DNA from: Streptomyces sp. CBMA123
GTDB lineage: Bacteria > Actinomycetota > Actinomycetes > Streptomycetales > Streptomycetaceae
Direction of reading: 5' to 3'
DNA length: 34,515 nt
Assembly: GCF_014596465.1 (NCBI RefSeq)
Contig: NZ_MECK01000625.1
Location: 1-34,515, forward strand
Shown here: in pieces, positions 7,605 through 14,874 of the stretch
Numbering within the stretch: the stretch's first letter is position 1
Layout of the letters: every line of letters starts with the position of its first letter
Position numbers and translations under genes: made by a program
Notes under the pieces: model-generated
What the model was told of the DNA's origin: nothing
The model's input: the letters and a program-made list of their open reading frames with translations, nothing else
Databases searched by the model: none

Positions 7605-8393
7605 TTGCTGAGCACCAGATCGCTCTTCGACGAGATCTACCGGAACGACCAGGCGTACCAGCTGTTCTGCAGCATCGCGGCCGACGGGGAGGACCAGGGC
7701 GGCTGGGAGAACGAGCGGATCACCGCCCTCACCCGGGATCCGGTGCTCGCCCCGAAGATCGCCCGGCACGGCGCGGACGAGCGCAAGCACGGCCGGATCT
7801 TCAACCAGCTGCTGCACAAGCGCGGCCTGCCCAGGGTGCCCGTCCCCGACGAGGCCGACTACTGCATGCTGCTGGAGCGCCAGGGCGTCGGCCTCTCCCA
7901 CGAGCGGCTGAACGGCGACGCCCCGCTGACCGACCGCGAGATCATCACCTACCTCGCGCACAGCCGGGTCACCGAGCAGCGCGCCGCCGAGCAGATGCGC
8001 CAGTTGGTCCGGGTGTACCGGGACAACCCCGAGCTGGGCCGGGCAATGCGGATGATCTCCGCCGACGAGGACAACCACCTCGCGTACTGCCATGAGGAGC
8101 TGCTGCGACTGAGCGCCGAGGGCCACGGCCCGTACGTCCGGCACGCCCTGGAGACCAGCGCCCGCGGCGAGATCCGCACCCACCGGGACGTCGCGCTGGC
8201 CGTCACCGCCCGGATGGCCCGGATCCTGCGCTGGCCGCGCTGGCAGCTGGCCGTGGTCACCCTCGGGGTGCACGCGCTCTACCTGTACGACCGGGCCTTC
8301 GGCTGGCGCCGGATGGTGACGCTGCGGATGCCGGAGCGCCGCAACGCACTGGGCACCCCGGCTCCGCCGCACGCGGAGCCCGAGGTGCCCTGA
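7605..8393 (+). CDS. Ferritin-like diiron domain protein
   Basis: A 262-residue protein starting at TTG 7605, four bases after a strong AGGAGG (CTG 7608 is an alternative at more usual spacing). Metal ligands of a four-helix ferritin-like bundle can be picked out: Glu in helix 1 (about E35/E37), E59-R-K-H62, E124 in helix 3 and E155-D-N-H158. That is the paired ExxH arrangement of diiron carboxylate proteins. A hydrophobic stretch near residues 205-225 (WQLAVVTLGVHALYLYDRAF) could associate with the membrane. The activity (ferroxidase, hydroxylase or other) is not deducible. It lies 116 bp after the esterase-like gene and converges on folE. Confidence 0.8.
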   Translation: MLSTRSLFDEIYRNDQAYQLFCSIAADGEDQGGWENERITALTRDPVLAPKIARHGADERKHGRIFNQLLHKRGLPRVPVPDEADYCMLLERQGVGLSHERLNGDAPLTDREIITYLAHSRVTEQRAAEQMRQLVRVYRDNPELGRAMRMISADEDNHLAYCHEELLRLSAEGHGPYVRHALETSARGEIRTHRDVALAVTARMARILRWPRWQLAVVTLGVHALYLYDRAFGWRRMVTLRMPERRNALGTPAPPHAEPEVP

Positions 8394-8441
8394 GTCGTCG
8401 CCGGAGCGCAGCCCTGCCGGCCGACGCCCCTCCTACCGGTC

Positions 8442-9047
8442 TTACCGGCCGATGATGAGACTCATCGCCTCAGCCCGGGTGGCCGGGTCACGCAGCTGGC
8501 CGCGGACGCAGGAGGTGATGGTCTTGGCGCCGGGCTTGCGGATGCCGCGCATCGACATGCACATGTGCTCGCACTCGACCACGACGATCGCCCCGCGCGG
8601 CTCCAGGATCCGCATCAGCGCGTCGGCGACCTGGCTGGTCAACCGTTCCTGCACCTGGGGGCGGCGGGCGTAGACGTCGACCAGCCGGGCGAGCTTGGAC
8701 AGCCCGGTGATCTTGCCGCTGGCGGACGGGATGTACCCGACGTGCGCCACGCCGCGGAACGGCACCAGGTGGTGCTCGCAGACCGAGGTCAGCTCGATGT
8801 CCTTGACCAGCACCATCTCGTCGTGGCCGAGGTCGAAGGTGGTGGTCAGGACCTCCTCGGGCTCCTGCCACAGGCCCGCGAATATCTCCTTGTAGGCCCG
8901 CGCGACCCGGGCCGGCGTCTCCAGCAGGCCCTCGCGGTCCGGGTCCTCCCCGACGGCGAGCAGCAGCTCGCGGATGGCGTTCTCGGCCCGCTTCTGGTCG
9001 AAGGCACCGACGGCGGGCGGACCGTCGAGCGTCACCGGGTCGATCAT
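8442..9047 (-). CDS. folE: GTP cyclohydrolase I
   Basis: A 201-residue enzyme converting GTP to 7,8-dihydroneopterin triphosphate, the first step of folate synthesis. Zinc- and substrate-binding motifs are intact: TSVCEHHLVPFRG (Cys and His ligands), GLSKLARLVDVYARRPQVQERLT and VVECEHMCMSMRGIRKPG (second Cys ligand). The presence of the Cys ligands makes it the zinc-dependent type IA enzyme. ATG 9047 is preceded by GAGG at five bases. It lies downstream of ftsH but is separated from it by a long terminator hairpin, so it is probably transcribed from its own promoter in the 9048-9090 interval. The distance from folP, about 4.4 kb with divergent genes between, implies separate regulation. Confidence 0.97.
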   Translation of the reverse strand: MIDPVTLDGPPAVGAFDQKRAENAIRELLLAVGEDPDREGLLETPARVARAYKEIFAGLWQEPEEVLTTTFDLGHDEMVLVKDIELTSVCEHHLVPFRGVAHVGYIPSASGKITGLSKLARLVDVYARRPQVQERLTSQVADALMRILEPRGAIVVVECEHMCMSMRGIRKPGAKTITSCVRGQLRDPATRAEAMSLIIGR

Positions 9048-9090
9048 GCGGGCCTCGCTTACTCGTGGGAAGACTCTGGCTGAACAGCAC

Positions 9091-9134
9091 GGATGCCGCG
9101 CCTCCAGGGTACAAACCCTGGTGACGCGGCATCC
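9091..9134 (-). terminator. Terminator hairpin between ftsH and folE
   Basis: Outer arms GGATGCCGCG (9091-9100) and CGCGGCATCC (9125-9134) pair perfectly. Inner arms CCAGGGT (9104-9110) and ACCCTGG (9115-9121) also pair, with a 3x3 internal loop and a 4-nt apical loop. It lies 19 bp after the ftsH stop codon. Confidence 0.85.
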
Positions 9135-9153
9135 ATTCCCTACGGAGGCCGGA

Positions 9154-11205
9154 TCAGCTCTCGGTCGGCGGCTCGGCGGCCGGCAGCGGCGGGAGCTTCA
9201 CGATGTCGACCGGCACGGTGTCGGAGGCGGCGGCGCCGTTGGTGAGCGCCAGCTCCTTCGGCGACTGCACCGGCGGCCGGGTGGACGGCGTGCGGCGGGC
9301 GGAGCCCGTCCAGGCCGGCCGGGCCGGGCGCTTGACGATCGGGGCGAAGATCTCGGCGATCTGCTCCTTGTTCAGGGTCTCCTTCTCCAGGAGCTCCAGA
9401 ACCAGGTTGTCGAGCACGTCACGGTTCTCGACCAGGATTTCCCAGGCCTCGTTGTGCGCGCTCTCGATGAGCTTCTTGACCTCTTCGTCGACCAGCCCGG
9501 CGACCTCTTCCGAGTAGTCGCGCTGGTGGCCCATCTCGCGGCCCAGGAACGGCTCCGAGTTGTCGTTGCCGAACTTGATCGCGCCCAGGCGCTCGGTCAT
9601 GCCGTACTGGGTGACCATGGCCCGCGCCGTGGCGGTGGCCTTCTCGATGTCGTTCGAGGCACCGGTGGTGGGGTCGTGGAAGACCAGTTCCTCCGCCGCG
9701 CGGCCGCCCAGCATGTAGGCCAGCTGGTCGAGCATCTCGTTGCGGGTGGTGGAGTACTTGTCCTCCTCCGGCAGCACCATGGTGTAGCCGAGGGCCCGGC
9801 CGCGGGACAGGATGGTGATCTTGTGCACCGGGTCGCTGTACTGGCAGGCCGCCGCGACCAGGGCGTGACCGCCCTCGTGGTACGCGGTGATCTTCTTCTC
9901 CTTGTCGGACATGATCCGCGTGCGCTTCTGCGGACCGGCCACGACGCGGTCGATCGCCTCGTCCAGGATGCCGTTGTCGATCAGCTTCTTGTCCGAGCGG
10001 GCGGTCAGCAGCGCGGCCTCGTTGAGCACGTTCGACAGGTCGGCGCCGGTGAAGCCGGGGGTGCGCTTGGCGACGGCCGACATGTCGACGTCGGGCGCGA
10101 TCGGCTTGCCCTTCTGGTGCACCTTGAGGATGTCCAGACGGCCCTGGAGGTCGGGGCGCTCCACCGCGATCTGGCGGTCGAAGCGGCCCGGGCGCAGCAG
10201 CGCCGGGTCCAGGATGTCGGGGCGGTTGGTCGCCGCGATCAGGATCACGCCGCCCTTGACGTCGAAGCCGTCCATCTCGACCAGCAGCTGGTTGAGGGTC
10301 TGCTCGCGCTCGTCGTGGCCACCGCCGAGGCCCGCGCCGCGGTGCCGGCCGACGGCGTCGATCTCGTCGACGAAGATGATCGCCGGGGCGTTCGCCTTGG
10401 CCTGCTCGAAGAGGTCGCGGACGCGGCTGGCGCCGACACCGACGAACATCTCGACGAAGTCGGAACCGGAGATCGAGTAGAACGGCACCCCGGCCTCGCC
10501 CGCGACGGCACGCGCCAGCAGGGTCTTGCCGGTACCGGGCGGGCCGTAGAGCAGCACGCCCTTGGGGATCTTGGCGCCGACGGCCTGGAACTTGGCCGGC
10601 TCCTGCAGGAACTCCTTGATCTCGTGGAGCTCCTCGACCGCCTCGTCCGCGCCGGCGACGTCGGCGAAGGTGGTCTTCGGGGTGTCCTTGGTGAGCAGCT
10701 TGGCCTTGGACTTGCCGAACTGCATGACCCGGGAGCCGCCGCCCTGCATCTGGTTCATCAGGAACAGGAAGACCAGGACGATGATCACGATCGGCAGCAT
10801 CGACAGCAGCAGGCTGACGAAGGTGCTCTGCTTCTCCGGGCTGACGGTGTAGCCCTCGGTGAGCGAACTGCTCTTGTCGTTCATCTGCGACTGCAGCTTG
10901 TCCGCGATCGCGACGCCCTGGTCACCGATGTACGAGGCTTGGAACTTGCTGCCGGACGGGGCCTTGCCCGTCCCGGCCGAGGACAGCGTGGCGCCGTCCT
11001 TCAGCTGGATCTTGATGGTGTTCGAGTCACCGGTGGTGATCTGCGCCGACTTGACATTGTGCGCGTCGATCGCCGCGACCACCTGGCCGGTGTCCACCGT
11101 CTTGTAGCCGTTCGAATCCGAAACGACCTGCATCAAGACGATGACGGCGAGGACGGCCAACACGATCCACATGATCGGCGCACGGAAGTATCGCTTGACG
11201 TCCAT
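9154..11205 (-). CDS. ftsH: ATP-dependent zinc metalloprotease FtsH
   Basis: A 683-residue, membrane-anchored AAA+ protease degrading misfolded membrane and regulatory proteins. I place the start at ATG 11205 (MDVKRYFRAPIMW), matching the family N-terminus. Domains: TM1 at residues 9-28; an extracytoplasmic domain to about 125; TM2 at 129-150; the AAA module with Walker A GPPGTGKT (221-228), Walker B IIFVDEID (276-283) and SRH ATNRPDILDPALLRPGR; and the zinc site H443-E-G-G-H447, where the usual HEAGH Ala is Gly. A Pro/Ser/Thr-rich C-terminal extension ends in AAEPPTES. Between its AGGAGG and the start codon lies a perfect hairpin with a GCAA loop, described separately. It lies downstream of hpt behind a terminator-like hairpin. 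Confidence 0.97.
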   Translation of the reverse strand: MDVKRYFRAPIMWIVLAVLAVIVLMQVVSDSNGYKTVDTGQVVAAIDAHNVKSAQITTGDSNTIKIQLKDGATLSSAGTGKAPSGSKFQASYIGDQGVAIADKLQSQMNDKSSSLTEGYTVSPEKQSTFVSLLLSMLPIVIIVLVFLFLMNQMQGGGSRVMQFGKSKAKLLTKDTPKTTFADVAGADEAVEELHEIKEFLQEPAKFQAVGAKIPKGVLLYGPPGTGKTLLARAVAGEAGVPFYSISGSDFVEMFVGVGASRVRDLFEQAKANAPAIIFVDEIDAVGRHRGAGLGGGHDEREQTLNQLLVEMDGFDVKGGVILIAATNRPDILDPALLRPGRFDRQIAVERPDLQGRLDILKVHQKGKPIAPDVDMSAVAKRTPGFTGADLSNVLNEAALLTARSDKKLIDNGILDEAIDRVVAGPQKRTRIMSDKEKKITAYHEGGHALVAAACQYSDPVHKITILSRGRALGYTMVLPEEDKYSTTRNEMLDQLAYMLGGRAAEELVFHDPTTGASNDIEKATATARAMVTQYGMTERLGAIKFGNDNSEPFLGREMGHQRDYSEEVAGLVDEEVKKLIESAHNEAWEILVENRDVLDNLVLELLEKETLNKEQIAEIFAPIVKRPARPAWTGSARRTPSTRPPVQSPKELALTNGAAASDTVPVDIVKLPPLPAAEPPTES

Positions 11206-11236
11206 CCATGCGGGGCGTTGCCGCCCCGTCCCTCCT
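11206..11236 (-). promoter_or_regulatory. ftsH leader: SD, GNRA hairpin, start codon
   Basis: On the minus strand AGGAGG (11236-11231) is 25 nt from the ftsH ATG, too far for normal initiation. Between them is a perfect 6-bp stem GGGGCG/CGCCCC capped by a GCAA (GNRA) tetraloop at 11227-11212. If the stem folds, the effective distance from Shine-Dalgarno to ATG drops to about 9 nt. An alternative GTG at 11241 overlaps this region but has no Shine-Dalgarno sequence of its own. Confidence 0.6.
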
Positions 11237-11384
11237 GCCACTGAACGGCGCCGTGTGGCCGAGGGCCAGGGCGCATCCTGTCGGTGCTCATGTGAAGAGC
11301 GGTTTATTGGACCGTACCGCAGTCGGACCCACCCATGGCGGGAGCACAGCGACACGGTTTTGGTTCATTGTCCGACGGTCCAAC

Positions 11385-11412
11385 GGGCGGGAACGGCCTA
11401 CTGTTCCCACCC
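11385..11412 (-). terminator. Hairpin after hpt
   Basis: Arms GGGCGGGAAC (11385-11394) and GTTCCCACCC (11403-11412) pair except for one mismatch, with an 8-nt loop. It starts 17 bp after the hpt stop. The remaining bases to the ftsH leader (about 11237-11384) probably hold the ftsH promoter. Confidence 0.6.
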
Positions 11413-11429
11413 GTAGCCCGAACGGGCCC

Positions 11430-11984
11430 TCAGCCGCCGTAGACGTGCGGGGCGAGAGTACCGATGAAGGGGAGGTTACGCAGCTTCTCCGCGTAGTCCA
11501 GGCCGTAGCCGACCACGAACTCGTTGGGAATGTCGAAACCGACGTACTTCACGTCGATCTCGACCTTGGCCGCGTCCGGCTTGCGCAGCAGGGTGCAGAC
11601 CTCCAGGGAGGCCGGGCCGCGCGAGCCCAGGTTGCCCAGCAGCCAGGACAGCGTCAGACCGGAGTCGATGATGTCCTCGACGATCAGGACGTCCCGGCCG
11701 GCGATGTCGGTGTCCAGGTCCTTCAGGATCCGCACCACACCGGAGGACTTGGTGCCCATGCCGTACGAGGAGACGGCCATCCAGTCCATGGTGACCTGCG
11801 AGTGCAGAGCCCGGGCGAGATCGGCCATGACCATGACGGCCCCCTTGAGGACGCCGACGATCAGCAGGTCCTTGCCTGCGTAGTCCCGGTCGATACGCTC
11901 GGCCAGCTCCTGGAGCTTGGCGTCGATCTCGTCCTTGCTGATGAGCACCTTCGCGAGGTCAGCGCCCATGTCGTTCTGGTCCAC
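11430..11984 (-). CDS. hpt: Hypoxanthine phosphoribosyltransferase
   Basis: A 184-residue purine-salvage enzyme that joins hypoxanthine or guanine to PRPP. The start at GTG 11984 (VDQNDMGADLAKVLIS) has GAGGA about ten bases upstream and fits relatives; the longer frame adds an Arg/Pro-rich shadow of tilS. Signatures: LLIVGVLKGAVMVMADL (PPi loop with Leu-Lys-Gly), the flexible catalytic loop around SSYGMGTKSSG, and the PRPP motif VLIVEDIIDSGLTL followed by FVVGYGLDYAEKLRNLPFIG. It lies 70 bp after tilS; tilS-hpt-ftsH is a classic bacterial gene order. A hairpin follows the stop. Confidence 0.95.
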   Translation of the reverse strand: MDQNDMGADLAKVLISKDEIDAKLQELAERIDRDYAGKDLLIVGVLKGAVMVMADLARALHSQVTMDWMAVSSYGMGTKSSGVVRILKDLDTDIAGRDVLIVEDIIDSGLTLSWLLGNLGSRGPASLEVCTLLRKPDAAKVEIDVKYVGFDIPNEFVVGYGLDYAEKLRNLPFIGTLAPHVYGG

Positions 11985-12054
11985 CGGGGATACGTCCTCA
12001 AACGTTCGGGGTCTGTGTGGCCGACGGCCGGCTCCCCCGGGACATGCCTCGCCC

Positions 12055-13182
12055 TCAGTCGCCCTGCCGCCGAAACACCAGCGTGCCACACCTGCGGGTG
12101 GCCTCGACGCCCCCGGGTAGGTGCAGCGGCCCCTGGCCGCGCCATCCGGTGACCAGCAGGTCCACCGTCTCCAGGTGCCGGGCGAACAGGTCCCCCGCCG
12201 GGCAGCCCGCGCGCAGCGCGGCCCGGCGCAGCACCCGGCGCCGCACGGCGGGCGGCAGTTCGGCCAGTTTCACCGCGTCCAGGGCGCCCTCGCCCGTACG
12301 GAGGTCGCGTTCGGCCAAGGAGGCCCACTGGTCGAGGGCGTCGGCGTCGTCGCGGAACAGCCGGGCCGTCCGGGCCAGCGCCTCCACCACGCCGCCGCCG
12401 AGGTGCTTCTCCAGCACCGGCAGCACCTCGTGGCGGACCCGGGAGCGGGTGTAGGCGGGATCACAGTTGTGCGGGTCGTCCCAGACCGGGATCGCCTGGG
12501 CGGAGCAGGCCTGCCGGGTGGCCGCCCGGTCCAGCTCCAGCAGCGGGCGGCGGTAGCGGCCCTTCTGGGCGGGCATCCCGGCCAGCGACCGGGAGCCGGA
12601 GCCGCGGGCCAGGCCCAGCAGCACCGTCTCGGCCTGGTCGTCCCGGGTGTGGCCGAGCAGCACCGCGATCGCGCCGTGGCGCTCGGCGGCCTCGTCCAGG
12701 GCGGCGTAGCGGGCGTCCCGGGCGGCGGCCTCCGGGCCGCCGGAGCGGCCGACCAGCACCGGGACCGCCTCGACCGGGTCCAGGCCCAGGGAGCGCAGGC
12801 GCTCGGCCACCTGGGCGGCGCGGTCGGCGGAGTCGGCCTGGAGGCCGTGGTCGACGGTGACGGCGCCGACCCGCAGGCCGATCTTGGGGGCCTCGAAGGC
12901 GGCGGCGATGGCCAGCGCCATCGAGTCCGCGCCGCCGCTGACGGCGACCAGGACCAGCGGCGAGCCGGGGGCGGCCGGGGTGCGGGGCAACCCGGAGGGG
13001 TGGCGGGCGGCGTTGCCGATCAGGGTGGTGCCGACGGCGGCACCCACCAGCGGCGCCCCGGCCGGGCGCTCGCGGGGCTCGCGCACAGGCGCGGTGAAGG
13101 TGGTACCGGCCTCGGCGGCGAGGTCGGTGAGCGTGCGGCGGACGGCCAGGCGTATCGCGGCGACGGCGGGGTGAGGGCCCAC
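12055..13182 (-). CDS. tilS: tRNA(Ile)-lysidine synthetase
   Basis: A 375-residue enzyme that attaches lysine to C34 of the CAU-anticodon tRNA-Ile, changing its decoding to AUA and its charging to Ile. The N-type ATP-pyrophosphatase P-loop is VSGGADS (residues 81-87). It is followed by AVTVDHGLQADSADRA, LLGHTRDDQAETVLLGLARGSG and RRPLLEL, all TilS-specific. The segment DDPHNCDPAYTRSRVRHEVLP is the conserved tRNA-binding/catalytic region. A Pro/Gly-rich stretch at about residues 31-75 separates the N-terminal helix from the P-loop domain, an insertion compared with E. coli TilS. GTG 13182 has GAGGAG about ten bases upstream. Confidence 0.94.
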   Translation of the reverse strand: MGPHPAVAAIRLAVRRTLTDLAAEAGTTFTAPVREPRERPAGAPLVGAAVGTTLIGNAARHPSGLPRTPAAPGSPLVLVAVSGGADSMALAIAAAFEAPKIGLRVGAVTVDHGLQADSADRAAQVAERLRSLGLDPVEAVPVLVGRSGGPEAAARDARYAALDEAAERHGAIAVLLGHTRDDQAETVLLGLARGSGSRSLAGMPAQKGRYRRPLLELDRAATRQACSAQAIPVWDDPHNCDPAYTRSRVRHEVLPVLEKHLGGGVVEALARTARLFRDDADALDQWASLAERDLRTGEGALDAVKLAELPPAVRRRVLRRAALRAGCPAGDLFARHLETVDLLVTGWRGQGPLHLPGGVEATRRCGTLVFRRQGD

Positions 13183-13404
13183 GGCGGACGACTCCTCGAC
13201 GGAGGGGACAGGACTGCGGCGGGCGGCCGGAACCGCGCGCCTGCATTGCGCCGCGTTACCGGGCGCTCACAGATGGTGGCAGAAAGTGGGGACCCACTAC
13301 GCCACCCGCGCCACCGGTACGACCACCGTCCCACGTTCGGGTGAATGGAGAAACGTATCTTCACCCACCCTCTGCTCGATTGGACCACTCGTACGAGCGG
13401 GTTT

Positions 13405-13428
13405 GACCGCCGCCGACCGACGGCGGTC
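13405..13428 (-). terminator. Hairpin downstream of the DUF2342 gene
   Basis: Arms GACCGCCG (13405-13412) and CGGCGGTC (13421-13428) pair perfectly with an 8-nt loop. It lies about 42 bp past the stop of the upstream minus-strand gene. The rest of the 287-bp gap (13183-13469) contains the GGGTGAA/TTCACCC inverted repeat at 13339-13366 and probably the tilS promoter. Confidence 0.5.
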
Positions 13429-13469
13429 CCACTGCGCGCCGGGATTGCCCGCTCGGGCCCCGGGGCTCC

Positions 13470-14654
13470 TCAGCGGGCGACCCGGGCGACCCAGGCGGCC
13501 GGGTCGTGGATCTCGTCCTTGGTCGGCAGGGTGTTCGGGGACGTCCACACCCGGTTGAAGCCCTCCATGCCGACCTGGTCCACCACGGCCCGGACGAACA
13601 CCGCGCCGTCCTGGTACTGCCGCAGCTTGGCGTCCATCCCGAGCAGCCGGCGCAGCACCAGGTCGAGCCGGTTCGCCCCGCGGTCGCGGCGCTGCTGGAA
13701 CTTCTCCCGGATCTCCGCGACCGTCGGCACCACGGCCGGGCCGACACCGTCCATCACCACGTCCGCGTGGCCCTCCAGCAGCGACATCACCGCCGTCAGC
13801 CGGCCCAGGATCTCGCGCTGCGCGGGCGACTGGACGATCTCCAGCAGGTTCCCGGCCGGGGCGCCGTCCCGGCTCTCCCGGCCGCCCGTCCCCGGCAGGC
13901 CGGCGCCCAGCGAGCCCGCCGCGTCGCGCAGCCGGTCCAGCAGCGCGCCCGGGTCCACGTCCGTCTCCGCCAGGAAGGACTGCACCTCGGACTGGATGTG
14001 GTCACGCAGCCACGGCACTGCGGTGAACTGGGTGCGGTGCGTCTCCTCGTGCAGGCAGACCCAGAGCCGGAAGTCGGACGGGTCGACGTCCAGCTCGCGC
14101 TCGACGTGCACGATGTTCGGCGCCACCAGCAGCAGCCGGCCCGGGCCCGGGCTCTCCGGGCCCAGCCGCGGCTTGTCGAACAGCGCCGCCGGGCTGTCCG
14201 GCGCCTCCAGCGAGGGCTCGGCCGGGGCGAAGGTCTCGTACTGGCCCAGCACCTTCGTCGCCAGGAACGCCAGCAGCGCCCCGACCTCGATCCCGGTGGC
14301 CTTCTCCCCCACCGCCCCGAAGACGCCCGCCGCCGCGCTGTTCGCCCGCCGCGCCTGCAACTTCTCCACCAGCGGCTGGACGACCGTGCGGAAGCCCGCC
14401 ACGTTCGCCCGCACCCAGCCCGGACGGTCCACCACCAGCACCGGCGTCGCGGCGGCCGCGGTCAGGCTGCTGGACCGCATCCCGGTGAACACCCGTACGT
14501 GCTCCTCGGCCTCCAGCGCGTGCCGGCGCAGCTCGGCGACGACCGCCGCCGCCTCCGCCCGGCTCACCTCCGGCCCCGGGCGCACCAACCTGGTCGCGGT
14601 TGCGACCGCGAGATTCCAGTCGACCATGTCAGCCCCGCCACTCGCGCTCGTCAT
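13470..14654 (-). CDS. DUF2342-type zinc-dependent metalloprotease-like protein
   Basis: A 394-residue protein from ATG 14654 (MTSASGGADMVDWNLA). The upstream open frame is Gly/Arg/Pro-rich and rejected. H202-E-E-T-H206 is a gluzincin-style zinc motif, and EGHADVVMDGVG further on supplies a likely third ligand. SFLAETDVD and RREILG-type helices surround it. This matches the actinobacterial DUF2342 family (sometimes labelled coenzyme F420 biosynthesis-associated by phylogenetic profile, although no activity has been shown that I know of). No signal peptide, so cytosolic. It sits between dacB and tilS as in other streptomycetes. Function unknown. Confidence 0.85.
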   Translation of the reverse strand: MTSASGGADMVDWNLAVATATRLVRPGPEVSRAEAAAVVAELRRHALEAEEHVRVFTGMRSSSLTAAAATPVLVVDRPGWVRANVAGFRTVVQPLVEKLQARRANSAAAGVFGAVGEKATGIEVGALLAFLATKVLGQYETFAPAEPSLEAPDSPAALFDKPRLGPESPGPGRLLLVAPNIVHVERELDVDPSDFRLWVCLHEETHRTQFTAVPWLRDHIQSEVQSFLAETDVDPGALLDRLRDAAGSLGAGLPGTGGRESRDGAPAGNLLEIVQSPAQREILGRLTAVMSLLEGHADVVMDGVGPAVVPTVAEIREKFQQRRDRGANRLDLVLRRLLGMDAKLRQYQDGAVFVRAVVDQVGMEGFNRVWTSPNTLPTKDEIHDPAAWVARVAR

Positions 14655-14780
14655 GACCTCACCGTACGTGCTCACCACCACCGACGGCAGCCACCCGCCG
14701 CGAACACCCAGCCGGTCCGGCGCACGGCCGGATCCGCCTCTCCCGCAGCTACCTTGCCCGCCCCCGCACCCCTTCGAACC

Positions 14781-14821
14781 CGGCCGCCACCGGCGGGGCG
14801 CGGGGCGGTCGGTGGCGGCCG
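14781..14821 (-). terminator. Hairpin after dacB
   Basis: Perfect 12-bp arms CGGCCGCCACCG (14781-14792) and CGGTGGCGGCCG (14810-14821) flank a 17-nt G-rich loop, 53 bp beyond the dacB stop. Confidence 0.65.
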
Positions 14822-14874
14822 CAGGAGGTCCGGCGGCAGCGAAGGCGAGCCGCCCACGGCCGGGCACGGGGTGG

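Noticed and set aside
8974..11244. Plus-strand open frame of about 750 codons opposite ftsH
   Set aside because: Antisense to ftsH, whose protein matches every FtsH motif; the antisense product has no recognisable domain.
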